Shown here piece after piece: positions 39,357-48,900 of a stretch of 64,000 nt of DNA (within the stretch, counting starts at the first letter, position 1; each line of letters opens with the position of its first letter). The notes under the pieces were generated by a model. That model had not been told where the DNA came from, searched no databases, and was given only the letters and a program-made list of their open reading frames with translations. Source of the DNA: CAZMGV01 sp964565925 (GTDB lineage Bacteria; JAGRBM01; JAHCIT01); the NCBI GenBank assembly GCA_964565925.1, contig CAZMGV010000002.1:62001-126000 (forward strand), in the 5' to 3' direction. The translations under genes were made by a program, and so were the position numbers.

Positions 39357-40454
39357 ATGCGTTCGTGGCTTCAGCTTCAGAAAGGCCGCTACCCGAAACA
39401 GGCCCATGTGGGACTGGATGGTCTCAAGGACGACGAACTCGGCCGCCAGGGGTTCGTGGGCAAGGTCGCCGAACTGTACCGGCGCAACGACCCCACCGCC
39501 TGGACCCGAATCGACGGACCGCTGCGCCTCTGGGATATCAACGCGAACAAGGTCGTCCCCGGCGACCAGAACGATCCCCGGGGCCGCCCCACCCTGATGT
39601 TCTTCAACAGCGAAGTGAAAATCAGCGTGAGCCGCCGCTCCGCGCCGATGCCCTACTGTTGCCGCAACGGCGACGGCGACGAACTGCACTTCATCCACCG
39701 GGGCACCGGCGTCTTCGAAACCGAATTCGGCCCCGTCGAATTCGGCACCGGCGACTACGTGCTGATCCCTAAAGGCGTCACCTACCGGTTCGTGCCGGCC
39801 ACGGCCGACAACTTCACCGTGATTCTGGAAACGACCGCGGAACTCGACTTCCCCGACTTCGGCGCACTCGGCCGCCACGCGCCGTTCGATCCGACGATTA
39901 TCCGCATCCCCGAACCGAAGGTGTATCCGTCCGAGGGCCAGAAGGAGTGGGAAGTCCGGATCAAGCAGCGGGATGCTTATACGTCGGTCTTTTATCCGTT
40001 CCACCCGTTCGATGTGGAAGGCTGGAAGGGCGACCTCTTCCCGTTCGCCATGAACATCCACGATTTCCGGACCGTCATGAGCGACCGGCTGCACCTGCCA
40101 CCGACGATGCACTGCAACTTCCAGGCGAAGGGCGTGTACGTCATCAACTTTCTGCCCCGGCCGCTCGAGGGCGACCCGAGCGTCGAGCGGCTGCCATGGT
40201 ACCACCGGAACGCCGACTACGACGAGATCGTGTTCCAGCACGGCGGCGACTTCATGGGCGCTCCGATCGCCAAAGGCCGCATGCAGTTTTCGCCGCAGGG
40301 GCTTCACCACGGAATCAGCGAGGCGGTGCGGGAGATGACCCGCAAGATGTGGAAAAAGGACCAGCGGGTCAACTGGGAACTGGTGGCTTACGACTGCGAG
40401 AAACCGCTCCAGATCACGCCGGAAGCGGCCGAGTTCCAGAAGAAGGGGATGTAA
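39357..40454 (+). CDS. Homogentisate 1,2-dioxygenase-like cupin enzyme (365 aa)
   Basis: The product has a double beta-helix plan. The N-terminal cupin has DELHFIHRGTGVFETEFGPV and YVLIPKGVTYRFVP. The C-terminal half has YHRNADYDEIVFQHGGDFMG and MQFSPQGLHHG, which offer the iron ligands His, Glu and His of the homogentisate dioxygenase family. It is shorter than typical HmgA (about 430-440), so the substrate could be another dihydroxy-aromatic acid. GGAGAGGGG lies 6 bases before the ATG. It is the first gene of an operon with a hydratase and a hydrolase. Confidence 0.78.
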   Translation: MRSWLQLQKGRYPKQAHVGLDGLKDDELGRQGFVGKVAELYRRNDPTAWTRIDGPLRLWDINANKVVPGDQNDPRGRPTLMFFNSEVKISVSRRSAPMPYCCRNGDGDELHFIHRGTGVFETEFGPVEFGTGDYVLIPKGVTYRFVPATADNFTVILETTAELDFPDFGALGRHAPFDPTIIRIPEPKVYPSEGQKEWEVRIKQRDAYTSVFYPFHPFDVEGWKGDLFPFAMNIHDFRTVMSDRLHLPPTMHCNFQAKGVYVINFLPRPLEGDPSVERLPWYHRNADYDEIVFQHGGDFMGAPIAKGRMQFSPQGLHHGISEAVREMTRKMWKKDQRVNWELVAYDCEKPLQITPEAAEFQKKGM

Positions 40455-40456
40455 CG

Positions 40457-41269
40457 ATGTCTTTCGTCACCACCGAAAAGCCGCGTCCGCATATCGGTGT
40501 CATCACGCTCAACCGCCCGGAGCGGTATAACGCGCTGTCGTTCGAAGTGCTGAAGGACATCCATACGGCGCTGGACGACATCTCAAAGGATCTCGACACC
40601 CGCGTCGTGATCATCACCGGAGCCGGCAAGGGGTTCTGTGCCGGTGCGGACCTCAAAGACGGGTTCGCCAGCGGCAAGAAGTGGAACGGCGACATCGGCC
40701 CCACGCAGGACCGCTACCTGATGCAGCAGGCGTTCGGATCGCTCCCGGTGAAAATCCGCCAGATCCCCCAGCCCGTCATCTGCGCCGTAAACGGCCCGGC
40801 GGCGGGCGGCGGCTTTGCCATCGCCCTGGCCTCGGACCTGCGGATCTGCACGACGACGGCGAAATTCAACGCGGCGTTTATCCGGATCGGCATCGGCGCC
40901 GCCGACATGGCGGTGAGCTACTTCCTGCCCAAGGCCGTAGGGCCGGCGCTGGCGTCGGAGCTGATGTACACGGGGCGTTTCGTCGAAGCCGACGAGGCGC
41001 TCAGGTGCGGGCTGGTGAGCCGGGTCGTCGAGCCGGAAAAGCTGATGGACACGGCGCTGGGCCTTGCCGGCGAAATGGTGAAGCATGCCAGTCCGTTCGG
41101 ACTCAGGATCACCAAAGAGGCGCTTAACCTCGTTCAGGGCGGCCTTTCGCTCGACGAAGCGGTTCATATCGAGAACCGCAACCAGGTGATGGCGCTCCAG
41201 ACACAGGATTTCATGCAGGCGGTCTCCGCCTGGGCACAGAAGAAAACACCGGAGTACAAAGACAGATGA
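40457..41269 (+). CDS. Enoyl-CoA hydratase/isomerase family protein (270 aa)
   Basis: The start is ATG 40,457, two bases after the dioxygenase stop. The crotonase core is clear: GVITLNRPERYNALSFEVLK, the GAGKGFCAGADLKDG oxyanion-hole segment, and NGPAAGGGFAIALASDLRIC. In the catalytic region (GIGAADMAVSYFLPKAVG) the usual second Glu is replaced by Asp or absent, so the exact reaction is open. It probably handles a CoA-linked ring-cleavage or side-chain intermediate. Confidence 0.9.
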   Translation: MSFVTTEKPRPHIGVITLNRPERYNALSFEVLKDIHTALDDISKDLDTRVVIITGAGKGFCAGADLKDGFASGKKWNGDIGPTQDRYLMQQAFGSLPVKIRQIPQPVICAVNGPAAGGGFAIALASDLRICTTTAKFNAAFIRIGIGAADMAVSYFLPKAVGPALASELMYTGRFVEADEALRCGLVSRVVEPEKLMDTALGLAGEMVKHASPFGLRITKEALNLVQGGLSLDEAVHIENRNQVMALQTQDFMQAVSAWAQKKTPEYKDR

Positions 41270-42534
41270 GCACAGAACCTATTTTCCTTCCGTCCGACTA
41301 CCGCGAAATCGACCCGTCGGTCCGTATCGAGGCCATCCGTCACCATTCGCTGGACGGTTATCCCCTGACCGGCATCCTGTATCTTCCGCCCAAGAAGACG
41401 CCTGACGTCGCCGTACTGGCGATGCATCCGCGCGGCGACTTCGCACGGCACTACCTTGCCCCCGACCTTGCCCTGAACGGCTACGCGTTTTTCGGCGCCA
41501 ACACCCGCAACATCCACAACGACGCGGACGCCCTCCACGAGCGGCTGATGCTGGACGTGGGTGCGGCGGTGAAGTTCCTCAAAGACCGGGGCTTCAAGAA
41601 GATCATCCTCGCCGGCAACTCGGGCGGCGGCTCGCTCATGTCGATGTACCTGCAGCAGTCGTACCTGGAACCGGCCAAACGGCTTCAGGCAGCGCCGTCG
41701 GGCGACAAGGTACCGCTGGGCGAATTCGACCTGCCCAAAGCGGACGGTTTCATCGTCCTGGCGGCACACCCCGGCGAAGGCCAGTTCCTGCTCGCCCGGC
41801 TGGACCCGTCCGTGGTGGATGAAAACAACCCGACGGCCGTCAACCCGCGCCTCGACATGTACAACCCGAAGAACGGCTACCGGCCGATCAAGGAAGGTCC
41901 CACGACCTACTCTAAGGATTTCCTGGCCGAGTTCCGCGCCGCCCAGAAGGCCCGCTGTGAACGCGTGGACCGCCAGTGTCTCGAATGGAGCGAGGAGGCG
42001 TTCTACTTCCGCGCCAAGATGAAGGATCCGAAGCTGGACGCTTCCGAAAAACTCCGGGCGTCGCGTCATGGCCTTCAGCGCCGTTACATCGTGATCTACC
42101 GGACGCTCTCGGACCCGCGCTATCTGGACCCGTCGCTCGACCCGTCGCGGCGTCCGCTGGGATCGATCTTCGCCTACGGCGGCCGCGACCCCATCGCCGC
42201 CAATTACGGCGAAGGGCTCGCCCGGACCATGAGCGCGCGCGGCTGGCTCTCCACGTGGTCGGGGCTGCAGTCCAACGCCGCGCTCGACCGGACCGCGTCG
42301 GGCGTAAGCGTCCCCGTCCTTCACGTCTACGCCGACGCCGACACGGAGATCTACGAGTCGGAAAACCGGCACGTGTTCGGCCTGTTCAAATCGGCCGACA
42401 AGACGTTCGTGACGCTCGAATGGGCGGACCACTACCTGTTCCCGGTGGGCGACGGCCTCAAGCTGGCCCATCCGCGCAAGCGTCTGATGGACGAGTTCGT
42501 TCTTCCGTGGCTGAAGAAGCGCTGGCCCGTCTGA
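41266..42534 (+). CDS. Alpha/beta hydrolase (422 aa)
   Basis: The fold is given by LPPKKTPDVAVLAMHPRGDF, nucleophile elbow ILAGNSGGGSLMSMYLQ (Ser in G-N-S-G-G), acid VLHVYADADTEIYESE and the histidine segment LEWADHYLFPVGDG. A lid-type insertion of about 150 residues lies between the Ser and Asp parts. It overlaps the hydratase gene by 4 bases, so it is part of the same pathway, probably an ester, lactone or ring-cleavage product hydrolase. Confidence 0.85.
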   Translation: MSTEPIFLPSDYREIDPSVRIEAIRHHSLDGYPLTGILYLPPKKTPDVAVLAMHPRGDFARHYLAPDLALNGYAFFGANTRNIHNDADALHERLMLDVGAAVKFLKDRGFKKIILAGNSGGGSLMSMYLQQSYLEPAKRLQAAPSGDKVPLGEFDLPKADGFIVLAAHPGEGQFLLARLDPSVVDENNPTAVNPRLDMYNPKNGYRPIKEGPTTYSKDFLAEFRAAQKARCERVDRQCLEWSEEAFYFRAKMKDPKLDASEKLRASRHGLQRRYIVIYRTLSDPRYLDPSLDPSRRPLGSIFAYGGRDPIAANYGEGLARTMSARGWLSTWSGLQSNAALDRTASGVSVPVLHVYADADTEIYESENRHVFGLFKSADKTFVTLEWADHYLFPVGDGLKLAHPRKRLMDEFVLPWLKKRWPV

Positions 42535-42640
42535 GACCGGTCCGGGAGCGGGCCGGCCCCGGACCGAATCCGGTCCGGACCCGGTTTGCACAGTGATCCG
42601 GCGGACGGATAAGAAGCCTTCCCCGACAGGGGACCGACTG

Positions 42641-43831
42641 ATGAATACCGCCACGCAGACCAGCACGACCGCTTTGAGCGCTTCGACCGATTCAGGTCCG
42701 GGCTTCTGGGACCGCTACGTCCGGCCCTCCGATCCCGACCGGCCGAACCCCGTCTGGCACATATCGCCGGTGCTCGACGCCGCGGCCTACCACTTCAGCT
42801 GGGTATGGGTACTGATCCCCATGCTCTTTACGGGCCCCGACCAGTTCAAGGACTATCTCTACCTGTACGCCTTTGTGCTGGGCGTGAACCTCGCGCACCG
42901 GCATTTCGGTTTCCCCTACGCCTACCTGGACGAAGGCGTCTTCCGGACCTACCGCAGGCAGCTCACCTGGTTCCCGCTGTTCTGCATCGCCCTGCTGGCC
43001 GTCACCCCGGTTCTGCTGGACCGCAAAATAATGGGGCCCACGGGCCGCCAGATTGTCGACGCCATCGTTTTCTTTTCGCTGCTGTGGACCTTCTGGCACA
43101 CCTACATGCAGAAGTTCGGCATCCTGAGGCTCTACATGGCGAAAGACCCGGCCCCGCTGGAGCGCAAAACCCCCGGCTGGGTGGACAAGTATTTCATCTT
43201 CTGCTGGTTCCCGCTCTATTTCGCATACCTGGGGCCGACGTACAAGAACCTGATCTTCCGGAACGGGGGCGCCGTACTGCGGTACACCTCGGTGATCATC
43301 AGGTTCATGGAGGAAAACCAGTTCTGGCTCGTGGGTCCGAGCGTTGCCATCGCCGCTGGGGGCGTGGGTGTGTGGATCTGGCACGACTGGCGCGCCCACC
43401 GCCTGAAAAATCCCGCGCGGCTGTCGGCGGCCGCCGGCATGCTGCTTGTCTCGACGGCGCTCTTCTGGACCGATCCGGTGAAGGCCTATATCGCCTTCGC
43501 GTTCAGCCATGCGATCGAATACATGGTGTTTGTCTGGGCGTTCCAGCGCCGCCGCTACCACCGCCCGCAGGCTGTGCCCTCGCTCATGCAGAAACTGCTG
43601 AGCCGTCCGGTACTCTGGTACACGGTTTTCATCGTCCTCTTCGCCGCCGCGGCGATACTCGAAACCCTCTGGGGCAGGTCGATCCTCAAAGGCATGAAAA
43701 ATATCGTGTTCTTCGGCATGACCGGACGGAACTGGTTCTTCTACTACGCCGTCTACGAATCGCTCGTCCATTTCTACATGGACGGTTTCCTCTGGAAGAT
43801 GCGCAAGGCGGAAGTCCGGGACAATATCTAG
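42641..43831 (+). CDS. Polytopic membrane protein with conserved-type His motifs (396 aa)
   Basis: I prefer ATG 42,641 behind GGGGA over the in-frame GTG at 42,593. About nine hydrophobic segments are seen. Histidines sit in or near them: AAYHFSWVWVL, NLAHRHFGFPYAYLD, TFWHTYMQKFGILRLYM, AFSHAIEYMVFVWAFQRRR and SLVHFYMDGFLWKMRK. Four to five membrane-face His motifs recall metal-dependent membrane oxygenases (for example Brp/Blh-type), but I do not recognise the family. The 106-base gap before it suggests separate translation in the same operon. Confidence 0.7.
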   Translation: MNTATQTSTTALSASTDSGPGFWDRYVRPSDPDRPNPVWHISPVLDAAAYHFSWVWVLIPMLFTGPDQFKDYLYLYAFVLGVNLAHRHFGFPYAYLDEGVFRTYRRQLTWFPLFCIALLAVTPVLLDRKIMGPTGRQIVDAIVFFSLLWTFWHTYMQKFGILRLYMAKDPAPLERKTPGWVDKYFIFCWFPLYFAYLGPTYKNLIFRNGGAVLRYTSVIIRFMEENQFWLVGPSVAIAAGGVGVWIWHDWRAHRLKNPARLSAAAGMLLVSTALFWTDPVKAYIAFAFSHAIEYMVFVWAFQRRRYHRPQAVPSLMQKLLSRPVLWYTVFIVLFAAAAILETLWGRSILKGMKNIVFFGMTGRNWFFYYAVYESLVHFYMDGFLWKMRKAEVRDNI

Positions 43832-43923
43832 GGCAAATTCAGACGATGATCTGGCGCCCCCATTCCGGAACGCGTCGCCGGCAACGCTGCCTTTAATCTC
43901 CAATTCAGGGCTATGCTTCGGGA

Positions 43924-45969
43924 CTACTCCGCTTCCTTCACGAGGAACTCCACGCGGCGGTTGGCGGCGCGCTTCTCCTCGTTGTCGTCGGGGTCGAACA
44001 GCGGTACTTCCTCTCCGTAGCCCACGGCCGTCATGCGGCCCGGCTCGATACCCTTCTTGATCAGGTATTCGCGGACGGCGTCGGCGCGGCGCTGCGAGAG
44101 GTCCTTGTTCTTGGCGGCGTCGCCCATCGAATCGGTATGGCCCTGAATCTCGACCAGCCGGATCGCCGCGTTGCCCGACATGATCGTATACACCTGGTCC
44201 ACGACCGGGTACGACTTCGGCAGGATGACCGCCTTGTTGGTGGCGAAGTTGATCTTGCCGATGATCTCGATCTTGTTGCCGATCTTCACCGGTTCCTTGG
44301 GCGGGGCGGCAAAGACGAACTTCACTTCCTGAACCGTCTCGTTGGCGACCTTTACGTCCTGCGACTGGGCCGGCTGGTTCGGGACCGCCGCCACGATCTG
44401 GTAGGCACCCTCCTCGAAGGTGATTTCAGAGAGGCCGTTCACAGTGTCGCGGCTTTCCTTCGTCTGGCCGCCCTGCACCGCCGTCAGGTGCGCCTGGACC
44501 GGCGTGCCCTCCGTATCCACGGTGACGATCTTCACCCGGCCCGGAATAATCGCCTTGAAGATGAAGTCCAGATGCTCGGTCTGGTCGCTCTTCACCTCGA
44601 TGTCGCGGGTCTGATTGCCCAGCTGCAAGGCGTCGGCGGTAACCGTGTATTTGCCCGGATCCAGCGCGAAGGTGACGTAACCATCCACGCGGCGCGATTC
44701 GAGCGACTTGCCTTCCTGCGTAACCGACACCGTGACCGGAACCGTCACGCCGTCGGGCAGGTAGATGTTCGCACGGACGAAACCGGGGTTCGGCGGCACC
44801 AGCTTCAACTTGAAGTCGTGAACCGCCTCTTCGCCGGCGACCGCCGCCACGAACACGCTCTCCGGCTGATAGCCCGGGCTCGTCGCGGTGGCCGCGTACT
44901 GGCCCGGTTCCAGGGTGAACTTGAACGGATTGTCCGCAGACTGGCCGATCTGCTTGTCGCCCTGTTTGACCTCGACCGTACCGGCCAGCACCTTGCCCTC
45001 TTCGTCCTGGATGGTCCCGCGGAACACCGGCGGAGCCAGCGGCGCCTTCTCGGGCGGCGGCGTGCCGTAGGCGATGGTCCAGAGAATCCGGAAGTCCGGC
45101 GAACCGTAGCCGTCGGTGACGCCGCGTCCGGCCGCCAGCGTCGAATTGAACCCCTTCACGGGGTACCACCGCAGACCGCCCAGCAGTTCGATCGGATAGT
45201 CGGGAGCGTCGAGCCCCTTGAACTCCGTCTCGCCCGTCGCGGTGGCGATGATCGCCAGCTTTTCCTCTTTCACCAGGAACGGCACTTCCGCGCCTAGGCC
45301 CCACCGGAACGCGTCCTTGACCGTGACATCCCCGTAGTGGCGGTTGCCGCGGATCGGAAAACTCAGGTTGAACGAGGTCCGGAACGTGTCCGGCCGGTCG
45401 TATTCCGCCATCAGTTCGGGCTCGAACGTGGCGAACTTCTGCGACATGAAGGAGTTTTTCGTTCCGGTCGGAAGTCCCACAAGCAGGCCGGCGGCCATGT
45501 GGAAGTCGCCGGTATCCAGAAACCGGTATTTGCCGCTCAGGCGCGCGTCGCCGAGACCCGCGTGACTCTTCGGCGGTATCACCAGCGGGCCGGCCGACGG
45601 CGTTATGTCGGAATCGAGATCGGCAGACAGGGGCAGCACCAGTCCCATTTCAAAGCTGTCCCACAGGCCGAACGACCCCATGAAGTCGAAGGCTATATGG
45701 TTGCCGACGATGTCGATCGTCGAGTCGCCGCCCAGCAGCGGGCTCACCATGCGCAGCGGATCGTGCGCATAGTTCAGATACATCCCCGTGCCCCAGCCCA
45801 GGTGCGACAGTGTCCGGGTGCTCTGCACGCCCAGAATGTCCTGACTGCCCGGGCCCGGCCGGAACTGCTGCACTTCGAAGTTCCGGTTGAGCTGAGCCGA
45901 CGCGGTGCCGGGCGCCCACAGGGCGGCGAAAACCAGCAACAGTCCCGCCAGCGGTCCGGCGCCGCTCAC
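43924..45969 (-). CDS. Possible separate OmpA-family porin gene inside the giant frame
   Basis: From GTG 45,969 the product reads MSGAGPLAGLLLVFAALWAP then GTASA before QLNRN, a complete signal peptide with A-S-A cleavage. It would be a 681-residue outer-membrane protein: barrel, three regulatory/PEGA-like domains and the OmpA domain with VEIQGHTDSMGDAAKNKDLS and ANRRVEFLVK, whose Asp and Arg bind peptidoglycan. GGAGGAG lies 19 bases before GTG, far for a ribosome-binding site. Either this is a second gene in frame with the first, or a stop codon was lost. Confidence 0.6.
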   Translation of the reverse strand: MSGAGPLAGLLLVFAALWAPGTASAQLNRNFEVQQFRPGPGSQDILGVQSTRTLSHLGWGTGMYLNYAHDPLRMVSPLLGGDSTIDIVGNHIAFDFMGSFGLWDSFEMGLVLPLSADLDSDITPSAGPLVIPPKSHAGLGDARLSGKYRFLDTGDFHMAAGLLVGLPTGTKNSFMSQKFATFEPELMAEYDRPDTFRTSFNLSFPIRGNRHYGDVTVKDAFRWGLGAEVPFLVKEEKLAIIATATGETEFKGLDAPDYPIELLGGLRWYPVKGFNSTLAAGRGVTDGYGSPDFRILWTIAYGTPPPEKAPLAPPVFRGTIQDEEGKVLAGTVEVKQGDKQIGQSADNPFKFTLEPGQYAATATSPGYQPESVFVAAVAGEEAVHDFKLKLVPPNPGFVRANIYLPDGVTVPVTVSVTQEGKSLESRRVDGYVTFALDPGKYTVTADALQLGNQTRDIEVKSDQTEHLDFIFKAIIPGRVKIVTVDTEGTPVQAHLTAVQGGQTKESRDTVNGLSEITFEEGAYQIVAAVPNQPAQSQDVKVANETVQEVKFVFAAPPKEPVKIGNKIEIIGKINFATNKAVILPKSYPVVDQVYTIMSGNAAIRLVEIQGHTDSMGDAAKNKDLSQRRADAVREYLIKKGIEPGRMTAVGYGEEVPLFDPDDNEEKRAANRRVEFLVKEAE

Positions 45970-48900
45970 GGGACTGCGCCGCTGAAGTCTCCTCCGGGCG
46001 AACAGTCCCGCGCAGACGATGAGCATAAGCACCCAGCCCGTGTCGGTCCGGCCGCCGGCCACGCAACCGCCCGAACCTTCGAAGATCAGCCCGTCCTGCG
46101 GCTTGAGCGGGTTCGTGCCGCCGTGGACTTCGGCGCCGTCGCCCAGCGTGTCGCCGTCGGTATCCCACTTGTTCGGGTCGGTTTCGCCGGGGTCTACCGC
46201 GCCGTTGTGGTTCTTGTCTTCGTCGCCGTCCTTGAGTCCGTCGCCGTCCGTGTCGGGCTTGAGCGGATTGGTGGGGTTCTCGCCGAACATTTCGATGCCG
46301 TCCGGCAGGCCGTCGGCGTCCGTGTCCGGGTTGTTCGGATCGGTCTCGCCCTTGTCGATCAGGCCGTTGCGGTTCCTGTCTTCCTCGCCGTCGGTCGCCC
46401 CGTCGCCGTCCGTATCGCGGACTTTGGGGTCGGTGGTCGTCGTGGGATCGGAATCCGGCACGAAGTTACGCGACGTCTGGTCGGTGCCCGTAGGCGCGGT
46501 ATCCGGGGTCACACCCAGTTCCGTCCCGTCCAGGACGCCGTCGTTGTCGGAATCCGGATCCAGCGCGTCCGGAATGCCGTCGCCATCCGTGTCGGTCAGG
46601 CCGTCCTCAAGGTCCGGCACGCCGTCGTTGTCCGTGTCGTTATCCCGCGGATCCATACAGACCAGATCGACCGCCGGGGTCTCCGCCGGGTCATAGCAGG
46701 TCGCCAGTTCCACGGCGTCGGAGATGCCGTCCAGATCGGAGTCGAGATCGTCGGCCGCGAGCAGCGGATCGGTTTCGCTGTAATCGATCTTGCCGTTGTG
46801 GTTGAAGTCCTCGATACCGTCCACGACGCTGCCGCCGTCGGTATCGGGGTTGAGCGGATCGGTCCGCGTGGCGGGATCGGCGTCGGGTATGAAGAACGCG
46901 AGCAGCGTGCCCGTGCCCTGCGGCGCCGTGAGTCCCTGTTCCGTGCCGTCCTGGATAAAGTCGCCGTCCGTATCCGGGTTGGCCGGATCGGTTTCCGGCT
47001 GGGCGCCGAAGGCGTCCAGCCGTCCGTTACGGTTACCGTCTTCCGTGCCGTCCACGAGACCGTCGTTGTCCGAATCGTCGTCCAGCGGGTTCGTGTGCGT
47101 CAGCGGATCGACGTCCGGAACGTAGTTGAGCAGGTTCGTATCGTGCCCCTGCGGAGCGGTGAGCGAGATTTCCAGGCCGTCGATCAGGCCGTCGTCGTCG
47201 GAGTCGTTGTCGTTCGGGTCGGTTTCGCCCGGATCGACGAAGCCGTTCCGGTTAATATCTTCATTACCGTCGATAATACCGTCATCGTCCGTATCGTCGT
47301 CGTGCGGGTTCGTGCCGCCCACCAGGAATTCGATCCGGTCGTTGATGAAGTCGCCGTCGGTATCGGGGTTATTGGCATTCGTTCCGGCCGCCATTTCGGC
47401 GCCGACGCAGGCGCCCACCGTCTGGAGACCGTCGCACAGGCCGTCGCCGTCCGTGTCGACCACGAGCCGGTTGGACCCTTGCGTGACCTCGTTGCCGTCG
47501 CAACCCGAGAGCGTGATGTTCCCGTCGCACAGCCCGTCGCCGTCGGAATCCTTGTCCAGCGCGTCGATGAAGCCGTCGCCGTCCGTATTGACCGGCGATC
47601 CGCCGGGGGCTTCGATGCCGTCCGGCACACCGTCACCGTCCGTATCGTTGTTCGCCGGGTCGGTGTGCAGCGTCAGGTATTCCACCGGATCGCTGAGTCC
47701 GTCGCCGTCCGTATCCGTCAGGGTCGGATTGGAACCCGCCGTGCCTTCGTTGCCGGTGCAGGTGAAGACCGTCGCGTTTCCGTCGCACAGGCCGTCGCCG
47801 TCCGTATCGAACAGCAGCCGGTTCGTGCTCAGGCCGCCTTCGTTGCCGGTGCAGCCAGAGAGCATCGCCGAGCCGTCGCACAGGCCGTCGCCGTCCGAAT
47901 CAACATCCAGCGCGTCGATCAGGCCATCGCCGTCCGTATTGACCGGCGATCCGCCGGGGGCCTCGATATTGTCGTTGATGCNNNNNNNNNNNNNNNNNNN
48001 NNNNNNNNNNNNNNNNNNNNNNNNNNNNNNNNNNNNNNNNNNNNNNNNNNNNNNNNNNNNNNNNNNNNNNNNNNNNNNNNNTCGCCGTCCGTATTGACCG
48101 GCGATCCGCCGGGGGCCTCGATATTGTCGTTGATGCCATCGCCGTCCGTATCGACGTTCGTCGGATCGGTTCCCAGAACGACCACTTCGACCTGGTCGCC
48201 GAGGCCGTCGCCGTCCGTATCGGTACTGTTGGGGTTCGAGCCCGCCGAGCCTTCGTTACCCGTGCAGGTGAAGACCGTCCGGAAGCCGTCGCACAGGCCG
48301 TCGCCGTCCGAGTCGAAATTGAGCCGGTCGGTCGCGTAGAACACTTCGTTGTTGTCGCAGCCGCCCAGCGTGACATTGCCGTCGCACAGCCCGTCGCCGT
48401 CGGAATCGGTGTCAAGCGCGTCGATCAGTCCGTCCAGATCGGTATCTACACCGATGCCGCCCGGTGTTTCGACGCCGTCGGGCACTCCGTCGCCGTCCGT
48501 ATCGGCGTTCGTAGGATCGGTGCCGAGCGTGCCCACTTCAAGACCGTCCGACAGGCCGTCTCCGTCCGTATCCGGGTTGAGCGGCAGCGTACCGGACGTG
48601 CCTTCGTTGCCCACGCAGGGCGAGATCGTCATGGAGCCGTCGCACAGCCCGTCGCCGTCCGTATCCGGATTGGTGCGGCTCGTGCCCTTGGCGGCTTCGT
48701 TGTCCGTACAGCCGCCAAGTGTGACGTTGCCGTCGCACAGGCCGTCGCCGTCGGAATCGATATCCAGCGCGTCGATAAGGGTATCGCCGTCCGTATCCAC
48801 CGGGCTTCCGCCGGGGGCTTCGGTCCCGTCCGGTATCCCGTCGCCGTCCGTGTCGGGGTTCGTCGGGATCGTGTGGAGATCCAGATATTCGACGCCGTCG

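Noticed and set aside
47919..48081. Frameshift or pseudogene in the giant repeat protein at the gap
   Set aside because: The shift is produced by the arbitrary 100 Ns and a duplicated 55-mer; merging the overlap restores the frame.
45337..48339. Plus-strand frame of about 1,000 codons opposite the giant gene
   Set aside because: It is the antisense image of D-G-D repeats in GC-rich DNA, Ser/Pro or Arg/Val-rich with no domain, and runs through the N gap.
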